A stretch of DNA of 64,000 nucleotides from Azospirillum endophyticum (GTDB lineage Bacteria > Pseudomonadota > Alphaproteobacteria > Azospirillales > Azospirillaceae): positions 186,001 through 250,000 of the forward strand of contig NZ_JAENHM010000044.1 of the NCBI RefSeq assembly GCF_016595245.1. Reading direction: 5' to 3'. The notes under the pieces were generated by a model. The model worked only from the letters and a program-made list of their open reading frames with translations. It made no database searches and was not told where the DNA came from. Positions 26,838-35,720 of this stretch are shown here, in pieces; the stretch's first letter is position 1; each line of letters opens with the position of its first letter. The translations under genes and the position numbers were made by a program.

Positions 26838-28592
26838 GTGACCGATCTGGCCGGACTCTGGCGGCACACGCCGCGTCTGACGGTGCTGGCGATGGCCGTT
26901 CTGCTGATCGCCGGCGGCCTGATGGCGGTCGCCAGCGAGACCGCCTTTCGCGAGGAGAAGGTCGGCGACGTGGAGGTGCAGACCCGCATCCTGGCCGCCA
27001 CCGTCACCGCGGCGCTGAGCTTCAACGACAGGACCACCGCCGGCGAGTATCTGACGGCCTTGTCGGCCAGCCCGGAATTCGAGGCCGCCGGCGTCTATGA
27101 CGGCGGCGGCGACCTGTTCGCCGCCTATACCGCGCCCGGAATGAAGCCGGTGCTGCCGATGGCCGAACCGCCGGGCCATCATTTCGACGACGACACCCTG
27201 ACGGTCAGCGTGCCGGTGATGCAGGACGGACACCGCATCGGCAGCGTGTCTCTGCGCACGGAGCTGGAGTCCTTCGCCCGCCGGGCCGAACGCTATGTCG
27301 GCATGGCGCTGCTGCTGGCGATGACCCTGCTGATCGTGCTGGTGCTGGGAGCGGCGCAGGCGGCACTGGCGCGGGCGAACCGAGATCTGGCCGAACGGGC
27401 ACGCGACCTCTCCAGCGCCAACCAGGCGCTGAACGCCGAGATCGCCGAACGCGAGAAGGTCGAGGCCGCCCTGCGCCAGAGCCAGAAGATGGAGGCGATG
27501 GGCCAGTTGACCGGCGGCATCGCCCATGACTTCAACAACCTGCTCCAGGCGCTGTCGAGCTGCCTGCAGCTGGTCGGCCGCCGGGCGAAGCAGCCGTCGA
27601 TCCAGCCGCTGCTGGAAACCGGCCAGCAGGCGATCGACCGCGGCGCCAAGCTGGTGCAGCAGTTGATGGCCTTCGCCCGCCACCAGACCCTGCGGCCGGA
27701 GGCGATGGACGTCCGCGACCGGTTGCTGGGCATGGCCGACCTGCTGACCCGCGCCATCCGCGCCGACATCACGCTGGAGACCGACGTCGAACCGGGGCTG
27801 TGGCCGGTGGAGGTCGACCCGACCCAGTTCGAGCTGGCGATCCTGAACCTGACCGTCAACGCGCGCGACGCCATGCCGGACGGCGGCCGGCTGCGCGTCG
27901 CCGCCCGCAACCGGCCGGGTGAGGGCGGCGGGACGGATCTGGTCCAGGTGACGGTGAGCGATACCGGCACCGGCATGGAGGAGGAGGTGATGGCCCGCGT
28001 CTTCGAGCCTTTCTTCACCACCAAGGAGGTCGGCAAGGGCTCCGGGCTCGGGCTGGCGCAGGTCTACGGCTTCACCCGGCAATCGTCGGGCCGGGTGGAG
28101 ATCGACAGCGCGCCCGGCCGCGGCACCGCGGTCTCGCTGTTCCTGCCGCGGACGGCCAAGCCGGTGGCGGCACCGGCCTTGGAGCGGGCGCAGGGCACCG
28201 CGCGGGCGTCGGGCCGGCGCCTGCTGCTGGTGGAGGACGACCCGATCGTCGGCAGCATGGTGGCGGCGGCGCTCGACGAGATCGGCTATGCCGTGCTGCG
28301 CGCCGCCAACGCCGAGGAGGCGCTGGGGCTGCTGTCCGACAGCGACCTGCACATCGACATTCTGTTCAGCGACGTGGTGATGCCGGGGGCGATGAACGGC
28401 ATCGACCTCGCCCACACCGCCCGGCGCCTGCGGCCCGGCCTGCCGGTGGTGCTGACCACCGGCTACAGCGAGGACATCGCCCGGATCGAGGGGGTGCGGG
28501 TGCTGCCCAAGCCCTACCGCGTCGGCGCGCTGGCCGAACTGCTGGATACGGCGCTGGCCGCGGGCGGCGCACCGGTCCAGCCTGGAGCCTGA
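26838..28592 (+). CDS. Hybrid sensor histidine kinase with receiver domain
   Basis: The product has 584 residues. Membrane helices at about 13-31 and 155-175 bound a CHASE8-like periplasmic sensor. The HisKA box MGQLTGGIAHDFNNLLQ carries the phospho-His at residue 230, then a GHKL ATPase with NLTVNARDAMP and KGSGLGLAQVYGF. The C-terminal receiver has Asp512 in LFSDVVMPG and lysine in LPKPYR. The start is a GTG at 26838 with GGGAGG upstream. No separate response regulator is encoded nearby, so output is probably by phosphotransfer to another protein. Confidence 0.88.
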   Translation: MTDLAGLWRHTPRLTVLAMAVLLIAGGLMAVASETAFREEKVGDVEVQTRILAATVTAALSFNDRTTAGEYLTALSASPEFEAAGVYDGGGDLFAAYTAPGMKPVLPMAEPPGHHFDDDTLTVSVPVMQDGHRIGSVSLRTELESFARRAERYVGMALLLAMTLLIVLVLGAAQAALARANRDLAERARDLSSANQALNAEIAEREKVEAALRQSQKMEAMGQLTGGIAHDFNNLLQALSSCLQLVGRRAKQPSIQPLLETGQQAIDRGAKLVQQLMAFARHQTLRPEAMDVRDRLLGMADLLTRAIRADITLETDVEPGLWPVEVDPTQFELAILNLTVNARDAMPDGGRLRVAARNRPGEGGGTDLVQVTVSDTGTGMEEEVMARVFEPFFTTKEVGKGSGLGLAQVYGFTRQSSGRVEIDSAPGRGTAVSLFLPRTAKPVAAPALERAQGTARASGRRLLLVEDDPIVGSMVAAALDEIGYAVLRAANAEEALGLLSDSDLHIDILFSDVVMPGAMNGIDLAHTARRLRPGLPVVLTTGYSEDIARIEGVRVLPKPYRVGALAELLDTALAAGGAPVQPGA

Positions 28593-28609
28593 CGGTTCGA
28601 TCGGGTCGG

Positions 28610-29404
28610 TCAGACCCGGGTGAGGAAGCCGCCGATCGCCTCGACCAGCTCGTCCTCGCGCTCGCGGTGGGGGACATGGCCGGTGTCGGCAAGCATCCGG
28701 ACCGTTCCACGCCCGGCGGCGATGCGGGCGGGATGGTCCGACGAGCCATATTCGTCGCAGTCGCCATGCAGGGCCAGGACCGGGCAGCGAATCGTCTCCA
28801 GCGCGGCATCGAGGCTCCAGTCGGCGAATTCCGGGGACAGCCAGGATTCGGTCCAGGCATCGAGCACCCAGCGCGCCCTGTCGCCATGGTATCTCGTCAG
28901 CCGGGCGAATTGGTCCGGGTCCTGGAAGTCCCGCTTCGCCACCCGGATGCCGTCCAGCGTCCGCTCCTCCACGAAGGCCTGGGCGGCGATGGTCACCAGC
29001 GCCCGGCAGCGTGTCGGGAAATACGCCGCCGTCTCCACCGCCATGCCACCGCCGACGCTGTGGCCGCAGGCGACGAAGGCGCCGATGCCGAGCCGGTCCA
29101 GCAGGGTGGGAAGGACGGTGCGCGCCTCCGCCGCGACGAAACCGGGGACGAGGCGTCCGGGATGCGGGTCGGAACGGCCGAAGCCCAGCCGGTCATAGGC
29201 GACGACCCGTCTTGCGGTCCGTGCCGCGAGACGGGCCGGGAAGCTGCGCCACAGGTCGACGCAGCCCAGCGAATCGTGGAACAGCAGGATCGGCGGCAGG
29301 GCGCCGTCACTGTCAGGCGTCCAATCCTTCACATACAGGCGGCCGGCGCCGGCGGGGAGGGAGAGGGGGATGAGGCGGTCCTGGTCGCTGACGGCGGTGA
29401 TCAT
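28610..29404 (-). CDS. Alpha/beta-hydrolase
   Basis: The product has 264 residues. The nucleophile elbow is CGHSVGGG (Ser at about residue 98), the oxyanion region is LLFHDSLGCVDLW, and the late DTGHVPHRE supplies the catalytic His. No signal peptide is seen. The substrate is not clear; esterase or carboxylic-ester hydrolase activity is the safe call. It is convergent with the kinase gene, 17 nt from its stop. The ATG at 29404 gives a full N-terminal strand. Confidence 0.8.
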   Translation of the reverse strand: MITAVSDQDRLIPLSLPAGAGRLYVKDWTPDSDGALPPILLFHDSLGCVDLWRSFPARLAARTARRVVAYDRLGFGRSDPHPGRLVPGFVAAEARTVLPTLLDRLGIGAFVACGHSVGGGMAVETAAYFPTRCRALVTIAAQAFVEERTLDGIRVAKRDFQDPDQFARLTRYHGDRARWVLDAWTESWLSPEFADWSLDAALETIRCPVLALHGDCDEYGSSDHPARIAAGRGTVRMLADTGHVPHREREDELVEAIGGFLTRV

Positions 29405-29586
29405 GTCGTCCGGTTGCCGGTGAAGTCGAAGCCGGATGGCAGGATAGCATGAACGCATCCTCTCGGACCCGCGCCTCCTCCGCGCGACATTGCGGCACGG
29501 CTTCGATGATGCACCGAATCCGCCGTTCGAGGCCGTATCGGACCCTCCGCCAAAATCATCCCGGCAAAATTGTCCGGTCGGCACGA

Positions 29587-30129
29587 TCACGCCATCTGCT
29601 GGGTCAGGAACAAGAGGCGGGCCTTCTTGGTGTCCTGAAGGGTCTGATACAGGGGATCCTGCCGCATCGCGTCGTGATCCACCGTCGGCGTCAGCGACGG
29701 CAAGGAGTCGTAGCGCGCCTGCGTGATCGCTGTTTTCGCCATCGCCACCGAACCGCCGAGCAGGCGGGCGATGGTCTCGGCGCGGCTCTTCGCCAGATCC
29801 GGACCGGAGCCGCCATGTTGCCATTCGTTGGAGATAACCCCGTCCAGCTTGGCGGCAAGGCTGTTGGACGTCTCCACCATGCCGTTGTTCTGCAACCGCG
29901 CGACCTCCCTGCCGTTGACCATGACCCGCGCATAATCCTGGAAAGCCGGGCTGCCGGCCGTGTCCGGCATCTTCAAGTGGCTGTTCCGCAGCATGGTCTC
30001 GGTCGATTTCACGAAGTCCTGAAACATCTCCTCCGGTGCCTCGGAGAGCTTGATCGCTTTGACCTTCGACATGTCGATCGGCCGCAAATCGGCGAGCGCG
30101 TAGCGCGTGGACAGATTTTGATCGGACAT
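29587..30129 (-). CDS. Hypothetical protein, 180 residues
   Basis: I do not recognise this protein. It is soluble with no signal peptide or membrane helix, mostly helical, and contains no cysteine. It starts MSDQNLSTRYALADLRPIDM and is rich in polar residues. Codon use has the strong third-position GC of its neighbours, so it is probably real. It lies alone between a hydrolase and an amino-acid-binding protein gene, both on the same strand, with gaps of over 180 nt on each side, so context gives no function. Confidence 0.6.
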   Translation of the reverse strand: MSDQNLSTRYALADLRPIDMSKVKAIKLSEAPEEMFQDFVKSTETMLRNSHLKMPDTAGSPAFQDYARVMVNGREVARLQNNGMVETSNSLAAKLDGVISNEWQHGGSGPDLAKSRAETIARLLGGSVAMAKTAITQARYDSLPSLTPTVDHDAMRQDPLYQTLQDTKKARLLFLTQQMA

Positions 30130-30223
30130 CCTGCTCCCCCAATGAATGCCGACGGCTCCCGCCGTGGCGGCTTTTCATTGCAGGAATTGCGCCATAAAAT
30201 TGCGTCTCGTGGGGGAAAGCGCG

Positions 30224-30270
30224 CTGGCGCCGCCGAAGGTGAGACCCGGCGGCAAGGACGGCGGCGCCAG
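30224..30270 (-). terminator. Strong stem downstream of the arginine-type binding protein
   Basis: CTGGCGCCGCCG at 30224-30235 pairs perfectly with CGGCGGCGCCAG at 30259-30270. It lies 41 nt past the binding-protein stop on the minus strand and is followed on that strand by GCGCTTTCC. The 12-bp stem is a good terminator or 3'-end stabiliser, although the T-run is poor. Confidence 0.55.
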
Positions 30271-30310
30271 AGCGATGGCCGTCCCCGGCAGCGGCTGAAG
30301 CCCGGCGGCG

Positions 30311-31150
30311 TCAACGCACCGAAACGTCGTAGCCGAAATGCTTCTGGCTCAGCGTCGCGATGGTGCCGTCCTTGTTGGCCTCGGTGATGGCCTTGTCCAG
30401 CCGGCCCTTCAGGTCGGCATCCGCCTTGCGCAGACCGACGCCCATGCCCTCGCCCAGCACGCCGCGCGTCATCGCCGGGCCGAACAGGGCCATGCCGCCG
30501 TTGCCCGCAGCGCGCATGAGCGCCTCGATCGGCGACCGGTCGCCGAAGATCGCGTCGACACGGCCGGCAGCCAGATCGATGGCGGCATTGTCGATCTTGT
30601 CGTAGCTGCGCACCGTCACGTCCGGCAGGTACTTCTCCAGGAAATCGACCTGGATGGTCGAGGTCTGGACGCCCACCGTCCTGCCCTTCAGCAAATCCGC
30701 CAGCTTGGCGACGGCCGGCTTGGCCGCCGCCTCGTCGGCGAGGTCGACATGGTCGGCACCGATGCCGGCGCCGGCCAGTTTGGAGGATTTCAGGGCGGCG
30801 AAGGTCGATTGCTCGGTACCGTAGGGGCCGGCGAAGGCGATGACCTTCCTGCGTTCGTCGGTGATGGTCATGCCGGCCATGATGGCGTCGATCTTGCCCT
30901 GTTGCAGCGACGGGATCATGCCGTCCCAGTCCATCGCCACCAGCTCGCAGTCGGCGTCGATGCGCTTGCACAGGTCCCAGGCGAGGTCGATTTCGAAGCC
31001 GACCAGCTTGCCCGACGAATCCATGCCGTTCCACGGCGCGAAGGCGCCTTCCGAGGCGATGCGGATCTTCTTCGCGTCCTTCGCCATCGCCGGAACGGCG
31101 CTGCCGGCCGCCAGGGCGCCCAGCACCAGGGCCAAAAGGATCTTCTTCAT
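30311..31150 (-). CDS. Basic amino acid ABC transporter substrate-binding protein
   Basis: The product has 279 residues with a signal peptide (KKILLALVLGALAAGSAVPA, then MAK cleavage). It is a family-3 solute-binding protein: IRIASEGAFAPWNGMDSSGK, VGFEIDLAWDLCKRI and FAGPYGTEQSTFA. Two cysteines (DLCKRIDADCEL) match the disulphide of lysine/arginine/ornithine- and histidine-binding relatives. The neighbouring arginase and ornithine cyclodeaminase suggest arginine or ornithine as ligand. No permease or ATPase gene is adjacent, so it must use a transporter encoded elsewhere. Confidence 0.82.
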   Translation of the reverse strand: MKKILLALVLGALAAGSAVPAMAKDAKKIRIASEGAFAPWNGMDSSGKLVGFEIDLAWDLCKRIDADCELVAMDWDGMIPSLQQGKIDAIMAGMTITDERRKVIAFAGPYGTEQSTFAALKSSKLAGAGIGADHVDLADEAAAKPAVAKLADLLKGRTVGVQTSTIQVDFLEKYLPDVTVRSYDKIDNAAIDLAAGRVDAIFGDRSPIEALMRAAGNGGMALFGPAMTRGVLGEGMGVGLRKADADLKGRLDKAITEANKDGTIATLSQKHFGYDVSVR

Positions 31151-31313
31151 TGGTTGGTGTCCCGTGTTCGTTCGTCCGCTCGGGTCCGGCTCTTGCGATT
31201 CGTGCCGGTCGCGGAGCGCCGGACTTTGGCACAGGCGTCCATTGTCCGTCATCGTCGCGAAGGCGGGGAGCCCTGCGCTTTCGTGGCGCACCCCCCTTCT
31301 ATCGCGGGACGGC

Positions 31314-31757
31314 CTACAGCCGGGCGCGGGTGCTGCGCGGGGTGTTCAGCAGCAGGTTGGTCTCGCTGGTGGTGATGCCGGGGATCAGCCGGATGCGGCG
31401 CAGAACCCCGTCGAATTCCGGCAGGCTGCCGGCCGACAGCTCGACGATCAGGTCCCAGCGACCGTTGGTGCTGTGGATCTCCAGGATCTCGGGGAAGCCG
31501 CTGAGCGTTCGCACGACCCGGTCGGCGGCCTGTCCCTCCACCTCGATCAGCATGATGCCGCGCACCGGCGCCTCCACCGTGTCGGCGCGCAAAATCACCG
31601 TGTAGCCGGTGATGATGCCCGAGCTTTCCAGCCGCTCCATCCGCGAGCGCACCGTCGCCCGCGACACGCCCAGTTCGATGGCGAGGTCGGAGATGCTGCG
31701 GCGGCCGTCATGGCGCAGCAGGGTGATCAGCTTCCCGTCGAGCTGGTCGAGCATCAT
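31314..31757 (-). CDS. Lrp/AsnC-family regulator
   Basis: The product has 147 residues. The helix-turn-helix ISDLAIELGVSRATVRSRME (about residues 22-41) precedes an RAM/AsnC ligand domain (PEILEIHSTNGRWDLIVELS). It is divergent from the arginase gene with a 138-nt gap. Proteins in this position activate arginase in rhizobia and Agrobacterium-like systems, so it is probably the arginine or ornithine sensor of the locus. Two adjacent ATGs (31757, 31754) are equally good. Confidence 0.88.
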   Translation of the reverse strand: MMLDQLDGKLITLLRHDGRRSISDLAIELGVSRATVRSRMERLESSGIITGYTVILRADTVEAPVRGIMLIEVEGQAADRVVRTLSGFPEILEIHSTNGRWDLIVELSAGSLPEFDGVLRRIRLIPGITTSETNLLLNTPRSTRARL

Positions 31758-31819
31758 CGTCGCGGCCCTCCGCCATTTCGGCAAGCTTGGCTGCTCAGTT
31801 TGGTAGGCCGATTGAAGAC

Positions 31820-31830
31820 ATTTGTCAAAT
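31820..31830. promoter_or_regulatory. Short palindrome in the Lrp/arginase divergent promoter
   Basis: ATTTG-T-CAAAT is a perfect 11-nt palindrome within an AT-rich patch, 65 nt before the arginase ATG. AT-rich palindromes are typical of Lrp-family boxes, so this is a candidate site for the neighbouring regulator. Confidence 0.4.
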
Positions 31831-31895
31831 TGCCCTGTCCGTTCCGCCGGGTGCCTGTGGTTTGCTGGTGAGAGGAACAGGCAAGAGACCGAACG

Positions 31896-32846
31896 ATGTC
31901 CCAGCAGAAAACCAGGACGAAGCAGTGCCGGCTGGTCGGTGCGCCGGTGCAGGACGGGGCGGGGCGGCTCGGCTGCGAGATGGGGCCCAGCGCCTACCGC
32001 ACCGCCGGCATCGCGCGGGCGCTGGCGGACCTCGGCCACAGCGTGTCCGACCTCGGCAATGTGGCGCCGGTGCCGCAGCATCCGATGGCCCATGGCAACG
32101 CCGCGCTGAAATTCCTGTCCGAAGTGGCGGGCTGGACCGCCGCGCTGTCCAAGGCGGCCTATGAGGCGAGCGCCGGGGAGGACGCCATGCCGATCTTCCT
32201 GGGCGGCGACCACAGCCTTGCCGCCGGCACCCTGACCGGTCTGGCGCAGCGCGCCGCCGAGATGCGGCGGCCGCTGTTCGTGCTGTGGCTGGATGCGCAT
32301 CCGGATTTCCACACGCTGGAGACGACGGAAAGCGGCAACCTGCATGGCGTGCCGATGGCCTACGCCACCGGCCGCGCCGGCTTCGACGGCTATTTCCCGC
32401 CGCCGCCGGCACGGCTCGATCCGCACAATGTCTGCATGATGGGGATCCGCAGCGTCGATCCGGCCGAACGGCGGGCGCTTGAGAATTCCGGCATCACCGT
32501 GCACGACATGCGCAAGATCGACGAGCATGGCATCGTCGCCCTGCTGCGCCCGTTCCTGGAACGGGTGGTCGAGGCGGATGGCTTGCTGCATGTCAGCCTG
32601 GACGTCGATTTCCTCGATCCCGGCATCGCCCCCGGCGTCGGCACCACGGTCCCCGGCGGCGCCACCTTCCGCGAGGCGCATCTGGTCATGGAGATGCTGC
32701 ACGACACCGGCCTGGTCAGCAGCGTCGACCTGGTGGAGCTGAACCCCTTCCTGGACGAGCGCGGCCGGACCGCGACCCTGATGGTGGAACTGCTGGCGAG
32801 CCTGATGGGGCGCCGCGTTCTCGACCACCCGACCCGCAGCTTCTGA
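31896..32846 (+). CDS. Arginase
   Basis: The product has 316 residues. The two-Mn ureohydrolase ligands are visible as FLGGDHSLAAG, LWLDAHPDFHT and VSLDVDFLDPGIAPGV. It converts arginine to ornithine and urea. The substitution of DFHT for the usual DINT after DAH is known among bacterial arginases. It lies 19 nt upstream of ornithine cyclodeaminase, forming an arginine-to-proline pathway, and is divergent from an Lrp-type regulator. Confidence 0.93.
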   Translation: MSQQKTRTKQCRLVGAPVQDGAGRLGCEMGPSAYRTAGIARALADLGHSVSDLGNVAPVPQHPMAHGNAALKFLSEVAGWTAALSKAAYEASAGEDAMPIFLGGDHSLAAGTLTGLAQRAAEMRRPLFVLWLDAHPDFHTLETTESGNLHGVPMAYATGRAGFDGYFPPPPARLDPHNVCMMGIRSVDPAERRALENSGITVHDMRKIDEHGIVALLRPFLERVVEADGLLHVSLDVDFLDPGIAPGVGTTVPGGATFREAHLVMEMLHDTGLVSSVDLVELNPFLDERGRTATLMVELLASLMGRRVLDHPTRSF

Positions 32847-32865
32847 CCGACCGGAGCGTTTGACC

Positions 32866-34023
32866 ATGATCCCGAACCTGAACCTCGTTCCCTTCGTCAG
32901 CGTCGACCACATGATGAAGCTGGTGCTGCACATCGGCGTGGAGCGCTTCCTGACCGAGCTGTCGGCCTATGTGGAGGAGGATTTCCGCCGCTGGGAAAGC
33001 TTCGACAAGACGCCGCGGGTGGCCTCCCACAGCGCGGAGGGCGTGATCGAGCTGATGCCGACCAGCGACGGCCGCACCTATGGCTTCAAGTATGTCAACG
33101 GCCATCCGAAGAACACGCGGGAGGGGCGGCAGACCGTCACCGCCTTCGGCGTGCTGGCCGATGTCGGCAACGGCTATCCGGTGCTGATGACGGAGATGAC
33201 CATCCTGACGGCGCTGCGCACCGCCGCCACCTCGGCCGTCGCGGCGAAGCATCTGGCGCCGAAGGATGCCTCTTGCATGGCGATCATCGGCAACGGGGCC
33301 CAGGCGGAATTCCAGGCGCTCGCCTTCAAGGCGCTGCTGGGCATCGACACGCTGCGGCTCTACGACATCGATCCGGCGGCGACGCAGAAATGCGTGCGCA
33401 ACCTGCAGGGCCAGGGCTTCGAGATCACCGCCTGCACCTCGACCGAAGAGGCGGTGGAGGGCGCGCAGATCATCACCACCGTCACGGCCGACAAGCAGTA
33501 TGCCACCATCCTGACCGACAACATGGTCGGGGCCGGCGTGCACATCAACGCGGTCGGCGGCGACTGCCCCGGTAAGACGGAACTGCACCGCGACATCCTG
33601 CTGCGCTCGGACATCTTCGTCGAATATCCGCCGCAGACGCGGATCGAGGGCGAGATCCAGCAGCTCGCCCCCGACCATCCGGTGACGGAGCTGTGGACGG
33701 TGATGACCGGGCAGGCGGTCGGCCGGCGCGATGCGCGGCAGATCACGCTGTTCGATTCGGTCGGCTTCGCGACGGAGGACTTCTCCGCCCTGCGCTATGT
33801 CCGCGACAAGGTGGCGGGGACCGGCTTCTTCGAAAATCTGGACATGCTGGCCGACCCGGACGAGCCGCGCGACCTGTTCGGCATGATCCTGCGCGCAGCG
33901 AAAGTCCTCCCTCTCCCCCCCGGGGAGAGGGTCGGGGTGAGGGGGATGCGCAGCGTGGATTCTATGGGGAGCGGGGAGTGTGCGATGCTTGTAGATCCAT
34001 GCGGTGCGCCCCCCTCACCCTAA
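32866..34023 (+). CDS. Ornithine cyclodeaminase with repeat-derived C-terminus
   Basis: The product has 385 residues and is an ornithine cyclodeaminase/mu-crystallin protein. Its Rossmann region reads CMAIIGNGAQAEFQALA, followed by GVHINAVGGDCPGKTEL; the N-terminal fold has VSVDHMMKL and TMTILTALRTAATSA. It turns ornithine into proline and ammonia. The ATG at 32866 is preferred over a TTG at 32860. From about residue 347 the sequence is read from a type A dispersed repeat ([13 protein letters not shown] and onward), and the stop codon lies in the repeat's right arm. The catalytic body looks whole, but the native C-terminus has been replaced. Confidence 0.88.
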   Translation: MIPNLNLVPFVSVDHMMKLVLHIGVERFLTELSAYVEEDFRRWESFDKTPRVASHSAEGVIELMPTSDGRTYGFKYVNGHPKNTREGRQTVTAFGVLADVGNGYPVLMTEMTILTALRTAATSAVAAKHLAPKDASCMAIIGNGAQAEFQALAFKALLGIDTLRLYDIDPAATQKCVRNLQGQGFEITACTSTEEAVEGAQIITTVTADKQYATILTDNMVGAGVHINAVGGDCPGKTELHRDILLRSDIFVEYPPQTRIEGEIQQLAPDHPVTELWTVMTGQAVGRRDARQITLFDSVGFATEDFSALRYVRDKVAGTGFFENLDMLADPDEPRDLFGMILRAAKVLPLPPGERVGVRGMRSVDSMGSGECAMLVDPCGAPPSP

Positions 34024-34050
34024 CCCTCTCCCCGGGGGGGAGAGGGGATC
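33904..34050. repeat. Type A dispersed palindromic repeat, copy 2
   Basis: Its arms are the same as copy 1: CCTCTCCCC..GGGGAGAGGGTCGGGGTGAGGG on the left and CCCCCTCACCCTAACCC with GGGGGGGAGAGGGG on the right, around a distinct centre. This copy lies inside the ornithine cyclodeaminase reading frame and supplies its last 39 codons. Confidence 0.85.
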
Positions 34051-34071
34051 TTTCCGAAAGAGAGAGGCGCT

Positions 34072-35676
34072 TTATCCCACGCCCTCACCCTCGGCCAGCG
34101 CCTGCTCGGCGCTCAGTTCCTCCAGGTCCAGTTCGGCTTCCAGGCGGTGGAGCACCGTGTCGTGGATGCGGCCGCCGCGGTGCAGCCCCAGGATCTCGGT
34201 GCGGGCGGCGCGGTTGGCGGCCAGGACGGCGGCGAAATGCTCGCGCCGGTCCTCGCTCAGCATGCCTTCGCTCTCGTGGAAGCGCTCGGCCATGGTGGCG
34301 CGGTGGCCGTATTGTTCGAGCAGGCGGGGATGGCGCTGCTGGCCGTCGGCACTGCCGGACCGCTTGCGCACCGCCTCCAGCGCGGCGCGGGCCATGCGGA
34401 TGCGCGCCTCGGATTCCGACAGGGTCGGCTGCCGTTCCAGCGTGAAGCCGCCGAGCCGCATCATGCGGATCAGCGGGGCCAGCGTCGTCGCCTGCACCAG
34501 GATCGACACCAGGATTACCGCCCAGGTCGTCGCCAGAATGATGTCGCGCCCGGGGAACTCCGCCGGAACCGACAGGGCGACGGCGAGGCTGACCACGCCG
34601 CGGATCGCCGCCCAGCCCATGATCGTCGGCACCGCCGCCGAGGGGTAAGGGTCGCGCCGCCGCAGGGCGGGAAACAGGAAGCGGGGCAGGTAGGTCGAGG
34701 GGAAGAGCCAGGCGAAGCGCGACAGCACCATCGCCAAGGTGACGGCGACGATCATCGGCAACAGGTCGGTCAGGCCGCCGCCGGCCGCTTCCAGCCGGCC
34801 CAGCACGCCGCGCAGCGACAGGCCGATGATGATGAAGACCATCGACTCCATCAGGAAGACTGCGACCGCCCACACCGCGTTGGCATGGGTGCGGAGCTGG
34901 GCGCTGAACAGATCGTGCTGGCGCCGGCCCATCACCAGCCCGCAGCCGACGGTGGCGAGCACGCCCGACACCTCCAGCGCCTCGCCGCCCAGATAGCTGC
35001 CCCAGGCGGCGAGGAAGCCGCCGACGATGCTGAGCGGCACGTCGCGCAGGCGGCCCAGAGCCAAGGCCGCGATGTGGCCGAACACCACCCCGGCCACTAC
35101 CCCGCCGATGGCGAGCCACAGGAATTCCAGCGAGGCATGGCCGGCATTGAAAGTCCCGGTCATTCCGGCGGCGATGGCGATGCGAAACAGCACCAGCCCG
35201 GTGGCGTCGTTCACCAGGCTCTCGCCTTCCAGCAGGGTGACGATGCGGGGCGGCAGCGGCAGGCCCTTCAGCGCCGCCTTCGCCGCCACCGCGTCGGGCG
35301 GCGACAGGATGGCGCCGAGCGTGAAGCAGGCCGCCCAGGGCAGCGACGGCATCACCAGATGGGCGGCCACCCCGACCGCCAGCGTGGTGAAGGCGACGGC
35401 GCCCACCGCAAGCTGGAGGATGATGCGCAGATTGGCGCGGAAGTCGCTCCACACCGTGAAATAGGCGCTGGCGAACAGCAGCGGCGGCAGGAACAGCAGC
35501 AGGGTCAGGTCGGGATCGGGCGTGATCTCCGGCAGGCCGGGGATCAAAGCGAGCGCGATGCCGCCCAGCACCAGCACCGCCGAGGGCGGCATTCGCAGGC
35601 GTTTCGCCGCCAGCTCCAGAACGATGATCGCCGCCATCAGGCCAAGGACGAGTTCGAACTGACCGGAAGGCGACAT
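34072..35676 (-). CDS. Na+/H+ antiporter, CPA1 family
   Basis: The product has 534 residues with 12 or more helices in the first 410. The CPA1 core reads FTLGAILSPPDAVAAKA (the ND-like motif) and LLEGESLVNDATGLVLF, both typical of NhaP-type exchangers. A C-terminal cytoplasmic tail of about 115 residues is mostly charged helix, probably regulatory. It would exchange Na+ or K+ for protons. It is the last gene of a minus-strand run after DoxX and DUF1275 genes. Confidence 0.88.
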   Translation of the reverse strand: MSPSGQFELVLGLMAAIIVLELAAKRLRMPPSAVLVLGGIALALIPGLPEITPDPDLTLLLFLPPLLFASAYFTVWSDFRANLRIILQLAVGAVAFTTLAVGVAAHLVMPSLPWAACFTLGAILSPPDAVAAKAALKGLPLPPRIVTLLEGESLVNDATGLVLFRIAIAAGMTGTFNAGHASLEFLWLAIGGVVAGVVFGHIAALALGRLRDVPLSIVGGFLAAWGSYLGGEALEVSGVLATVGCGLVMGRRQHDLFSAQLRTHANAVWAVAVFLMESMVFIIIGLSLRGVLGRLEAAGGGLTDLLPMIVAVTLAMVLSRFAWLFPSTYLPRFLFPALRRRDPYPSAAVPTIMGWAAIRGVVSLAVALSVPAEFPGRDIILATTWAVILVSILVQATTLAPLIRMMRLGGFTLERQPTLSESEARIRMARAALEAVRKRSGSADGQQRHPRLLEQYGHRATMAERFHESEGMLSEDRREHFAAVLAANRAARTEILGLHRGGRIHDTVLHRLEAELDLEELSAEQALAEGEGVG

Positions 35677-35720
35677 GCTGTTGGCCCGCTGTTCTGTTTG
35701 AAAGATGGAAGGGAAGGGGG

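Noticed and set aside
30009..31232. 407-residue minus-strand frame overlapping the binding-protein gene
   Set aside because: It is out of frame with a well-conserved binding protein and its composition is antisense-like; only its last part coincides with the upstream end of the unknown protein.
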